Source: Clostridiales bacterium
GTDB taxonomy: Bacteria > Bacillota > Clostridia > Lachnospirales > Lachnospiraceae
Assembly (NCBI GenBank): GCA_019416265.1
Contig: DXXQ01000203.1
Span: 1-8,441 of the forward strand
DNA length: 8,441 nucleotides
Reading direction: 5' to 3'
Part shown: piece after piece, positions 5,655 to 8,441 of the stretch
How positions within the stretch are numbered: position 1 is the stretch's first letter
Layout of the letters: each line of letters opens with the position of its first letter
Translations under genes and position numbers: made by a program
The notes under the pieces: generated by a model
Seen by the model: only the letters and a program-made list of their open reading frames with translations
What the model was told of the DNA's origin: nothing
Database searches by the model: none

Positions 5655-8243
5655 ATGAAAGACAGAAATAATACAGATAATAAATCTAATCAGGGCTTTT
5701 CCCTTTTTACTGTTATTGTTGCCCTGGCCTTTATTGGGATTCTTGCCATGCTGGTGATTTATATAGCTATGGCAAACTTTCAGATGAAGATTGAGGATAT
5801 GAAAAATAAAGATAATTTCTATACCGCAGAACAGGCGCTGGAGGAAATTTGTGTAGGTCTTCAGGAAGAAGTAGGAACTGCGATGTCCCAGGCCTATACC
5901 TATGTTTTGGAAAATTATTCTAAAATTTCCAGTGACGAAGCCAGTATGGATGAACTGCGTCAGAGTGTGTTCAGAGAACGCTATGTACAGGAATTGGTCA
6001 GTATCTTATCCGTGGCAACCGATTCTGCGCAGACTATGACCTATAATATAGATCGCTTAAAAGAGTATATTGATCATAACAGAGAATTTTTGTCGGGCGT
6101 ACAAGATGAAGCACTTCTTGCCGTAGTTACACCGGAAGGAAAAACCCCGGAGCTTCAGGCAGATTACAAACGGGGAGTCCTTCTTAAAAATCTGAAGGTT
6201 ATTTACGTAAATGAAAAAGGAATTGCCTCTATTATTGAAACGGATATACGTCTTGGAATTCCGGGAGTACAGTTTCCGACACCGTCTACCTTGCCTGATT
6301 TAATGAATATGATTGTAGTTGCAAACGGGGGAATTATCTGCGAAGGCGGTACAGATGCAACTGCAAACGCTGCGAAACCTATAGAAATTAACGGAAGTGT
6401 TTATGCCGGACTTTTAAATACAGCTTCGGCAGATGGGAAACTTGCTGTGACTTCTAAAAAGGGAGAGAAAGCACCGGTTAGTATAAAAATACAGGACAAT
6501 GCAGCAGTAAAGATAGCCTCTGGAGAACGCCTGGTATGTCAAGGGGAAGTTGAGATTGGAAATCAGGGTTCCTTTTCCACGGGGGCAACAGTTGCCCTCT
6601 GGGCCCAGGGAATTTCTCTTGCTTCAGCGAAGGTAACACTGGAAGGAAAAACCTATCTCTCTGACGATCTTACAATTGAAACGGGCGCAGGAAGTCAGGT
6701 AACTTTATCCGGTGAGTATTATGGATATGGAACACCTGCATCTGCTGGAAAATCAAAAAACAAAACATATTACGAAAAGTATGCGCCATCGGAGACAGAT
6801 CAGAGCAGTGCCATTGTTATTAACGGAAAGAGTACCACCATGGATCTTTCTGGATTGCAGAAAGTTATGCTGGCCGGAAAAAACTACATAGGAACCGGCA
6901 AATTATCTGGTATAACAGGGGATGCGAATAATCAGGATGTAATGATGGGGGAAAGCCTTACAGTAAAAGGAACTCAATTGGCGTATCTGGCACCGTCAGA
7001 ATTATTGTATGACGGCAAACAGAGTAATCCAATGACCTATGACGAATATTTGAATGTTATGGATAAGCCTGTTACTACAGAGTCATTCCATAAACCGCTG
7101 GAAATGTGGAACGGGAAATCCATGGCAGATTTAGGGATTAATGAAAGTGAACCTGTAAAAACAGTATTTTTTAATGACAATCCGGGAAAAGGAGCAGTAT
7201 ATTTTTACTTGAATTTTGCACCTGCAAACCCGAACGATCAGACTCAGATAGCTGCTGCATCAAAAAATGCATCGCTTTATATGCAGCAGTATTTTGAAAA
7301 CAATACTTTAAAAGAGAAAATGGATAAATACCTGGCCTTTTATCTAAAGGGAGGTGGGATTAAGGTAAATGATTCCAATTCTTATCTGCGTTGTATTACC
7401 AATGGGAACGTACTGACCTTTGAAAATGGTGTAAATGCTTCCGGGGAACCAGAGGGTAAAAGTGAACTGAATGCTGCTACCAATACAGACATGGGGTATC
7501 TAACAGAGGAGCAAATCGGATATCAAAATATGTGGTATGCTTTAAACAGAAAGATGATCAGCAGCTATGAGCTTTTGAATGAAAAGGTTGAAGATCCGAA
7601 CGGTATATCAAATGAAAACGGGAAAAGTTTTCACAATGAAAAAGATGCTTCACGAAGTGTGTATGATAATCTGGTAAATGAAGCAGAGATGCTTTCTTTC
7701 ATATCCAGAAATCATAATATGAATGATAAATACAGCAACGGATATTTATTTAAGACAGCTGCCAAAGAAGAAACTTTATCTGCTGCCATGCTTCATAATA
7801 GTGGGGAGACACTGAAATATCAGGTTAAAGATAGTAATGATAAAACAAAATATGTAGAGAAAGAGTTCCCAAGTGAAAAAAAGCCTTTTGTCATTGATTC
7901 AGAACTGGCCAAAAGTCTTCGCCTAGTTATTTGTACCGGCGATGTGGAGATTGGGAATGATGTGACTTTTAACGGGATTATTATGACAAGAGGAACCATT
8001 ACACTGAAGCCTGGTTCAAAATTAAATTCAGCTCCCTTAGAAGCTGCTAAGGTATTTCAGGCGCAGATTACAGATTCTGCCCTCTCCGGGGAAACCATTT
8101 CTCCAAAAGACTTCTTCTGGGATGGAGATCATTATGTACTTGGAAACAGCCTGACTACTGAGCAAGGTTCCGATACAGGGAATTTTAGTCATATTTATAA
8201 TGTATCTGATTTTGTAAATTATGAGAACTGGAAGAAAAAATAA
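5655..8243 (+). CDS. Giant PilX/PilK-like minor prepilin lacking Glu5
   Basis: This is an 862-residue prepilin. A 14-residue leader ends in NQG, and cleavage before F15 would give mature FSLFT. The fifth residue is Thr19, not Glu, as in tip pseudopilins of the GspK type. The hydrophobic helix runs about 15-40. FYTAEQALEEI (55-65) resembles the post-helix motif of PilX-type pilins. Residues 66-150 look helical. From about 218 to 355 many short Gly-turn strands suggest a beta-helix or bactofilin-like stack. LVCQGEVEIGN (293-303) has a counterpart VICTGDVEIGN (758-768), followed by more strands (769-790), with a mixed, partly helical insertion between. Start ATG follows GGAGGAG (5646-5652) closely. 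It corresponds in position and size class to the large PilK-type pilin of C. difficile clusters. Likely role is capping or initiating the pilus and presenting an exposed head. The gene is AT-rich throughout. Function of the head is unknown. Confidence 0.8.
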   Translation: MKDRNNTDNKSNQGFSLFTVIVALAFIGILAMLVIYIAMANFQMKIEDMKNKDNFYTAEQALEEICVGLQEEVGTAMSQAYTYVLENYSKISSDEASMDELRQSVFRERYVQELVSILSVATDSAQTMTYNIDRLKEYIDHNREFLSGVQDEALLAVVTPEGKTPELQADYKRGVLLKNLKVIYVNEKGIASIIETDIRLGIPGVQFPTPSTLPDLMNMIVVANGGIICEGGTDATANAAKPIEINGSVYAGLLNTASADGKLAVTSKKGEKAPVSIKIQDNAAVKIASGERLVCQGEVEIGNQGSFSTGATVALWAQGISLASAKVTLEGKTYLSDDLTIETGAGSQVTLSGEYYGYGTPASAGKSKNKTYYEKYAPSETDQSSAIVINGKSTTMDLSGLQKVMLAGKNYIGTGKLSGITGDANNQDVMMGESLTVKGTQLAYLAPSELLYDGKQSNPMTYDEYLNVMDKPVTTESFHKPLEMWNGKSMADLGINESEPVKTVFFNDNPGKGAVYFYLNFAPANPNDQTQIAAASKNASLYMQQYFENNTLKEKMDKYLAFYLKGGGIKVNDSNSYLRCITNGNVLTFENGVNASGEPEGKSELNAATNTDMGYLTEEQIGYQNMWYALNRKMISSYELLNEKVEDPNGISNENGKSFHNEKDASRSVYDNLVNEAEMLSFISRNHNMNDKYSNGYLFKTAAKEETLSAAMLHNSGETLKYQVKDSNDKTKYVEKEFPSEKKPFVIDSELAKSLRLVICTGDVEIGNDVTFNGIIMTRGTITLKPGSKLNSAPLEAAKVFQAQITDSALSGETISPKDFFWDGDHYVLGNSLTTEQGSDTGNFSHIYNVSDFVNYENWKKK

Positions 8244-8288
8244 AGGGAAGTATGATGCTTCTTGCTTAAACACAGAAAGGAATTGTTT

Positions 8289-8441
8289 ATGAAAAAAAAG
8301 AACAACGGCTTTACCCTTGTGGAAATCATAGTAGTTGTTTCTATTATGACTATTCTTTTAGGTGTGATGTCTCTTTCTTTAAATGCAATTTTAGGCTTTC
8401 GCGTGCAAAGGGCAGCCAATTCCATCGGAGCTGCTCTGGAC
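8289..8441 (+). CDS. Prepilin-like protein, N-terminal part (3' end outside window)
   Basis: Only 51 codons are visible and the frame is open to the window edge. A short basic leader, MKKKNNG, ends in Gly7. The mature protein would start at F8, with FTLVE giving Glu5 at E12. A Val/Ile/Leu-rich helix spans about 8-31, followed by an amphipathic stretch with Arg39, Arg41 and small residues, resembling GspH/FimT/PilU-type minor pilins. The start ATG follows AAAGGAA (8276-8282) with a 6-base spacer and lies 45 bases after the previous gene, so it is part of the same operon. It is a substrate for PilD. Codons 2-4 contain a run of eight A residues. The subtype cannot be fixed without the head domain; in C. 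difficile the neighbouring minor pilins are called PilU and PilK. Confidence 0.88.
   Translation, partial: MKKKNNGFTLVEIIVVVSIMTILLGVMSLSLNAILGFRVQRAANSIGAALD

Overview
The window carries part of a type IV pilus (T4P) assembly operon. Seven genes, two of them cut by the window edges, lie on the + strand with gaps of 45 to 133 bases. In order they are: the C-terminal part of a probable pilin, the prepilin peptidase PilD, a fused PilM-PilN inner-membrane platform protein, PilO, a very large PilV-like minor pilin, an even larger PilX/PilK-like minor pilin that lacks the usual Glu5, and the N-terminus of a further prepilin. No rRNA, tRNA, CRISPR array, insertion sequence or recognisable riboswitch was seen.

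The organism is probably a Gram-positive anaerobe of the class Clostridia, perhaps a gut Lachnospiraceae. This rests on strong AGGAG-type ribosome binding sites, mixed base composition, and a gene order (pilin, pilD, pilMN, pilO, then large minor pilins) resembling the Clostridioides difficile T4P cluster, which also has a fused pilMN. No outer-membrane secretin partner (PilQ/PilP) is seen. The family-level placement is inference.

Layout: 1-368 is the end of a pilin; 418-1182 is pilD; 1183-1315 is a gap with two tandem hairpins; 1316-2965 is pilMN; 3011-3865 is pilO; 3866-3931 is a gap with a 9-bp stem hairpin; 3932-5605 is the PilV-like pilin; 5655-8243 is the giant PilX/PilK-like pilin; 8289 onward is the next prepilin. 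The assembly ATPase (PilB) and platform protein PilC are not in the window and are presumably upstream.

How they work together: PilD cleaves the class III leaders of all the prepilins. PilM-PilN and PilO form the cytoplasmic and membrane alignment complex. The large minor pilins (557 and 862 codons) probably form the pilus tip, where they could prime assembly and bear an adhesive head.

The most notable sequence-level signals are a sharp fall in GC inside pilV just after its conserved N-terminal helix (about 54% to 38% by hand count around base 4200), a five-cysteine cluster in the PilV head, degenerate nucleotide-binding motifs in the PilM part, and a repeated beta-strand motif on either side of a large insertion in the 862-residue pilin.
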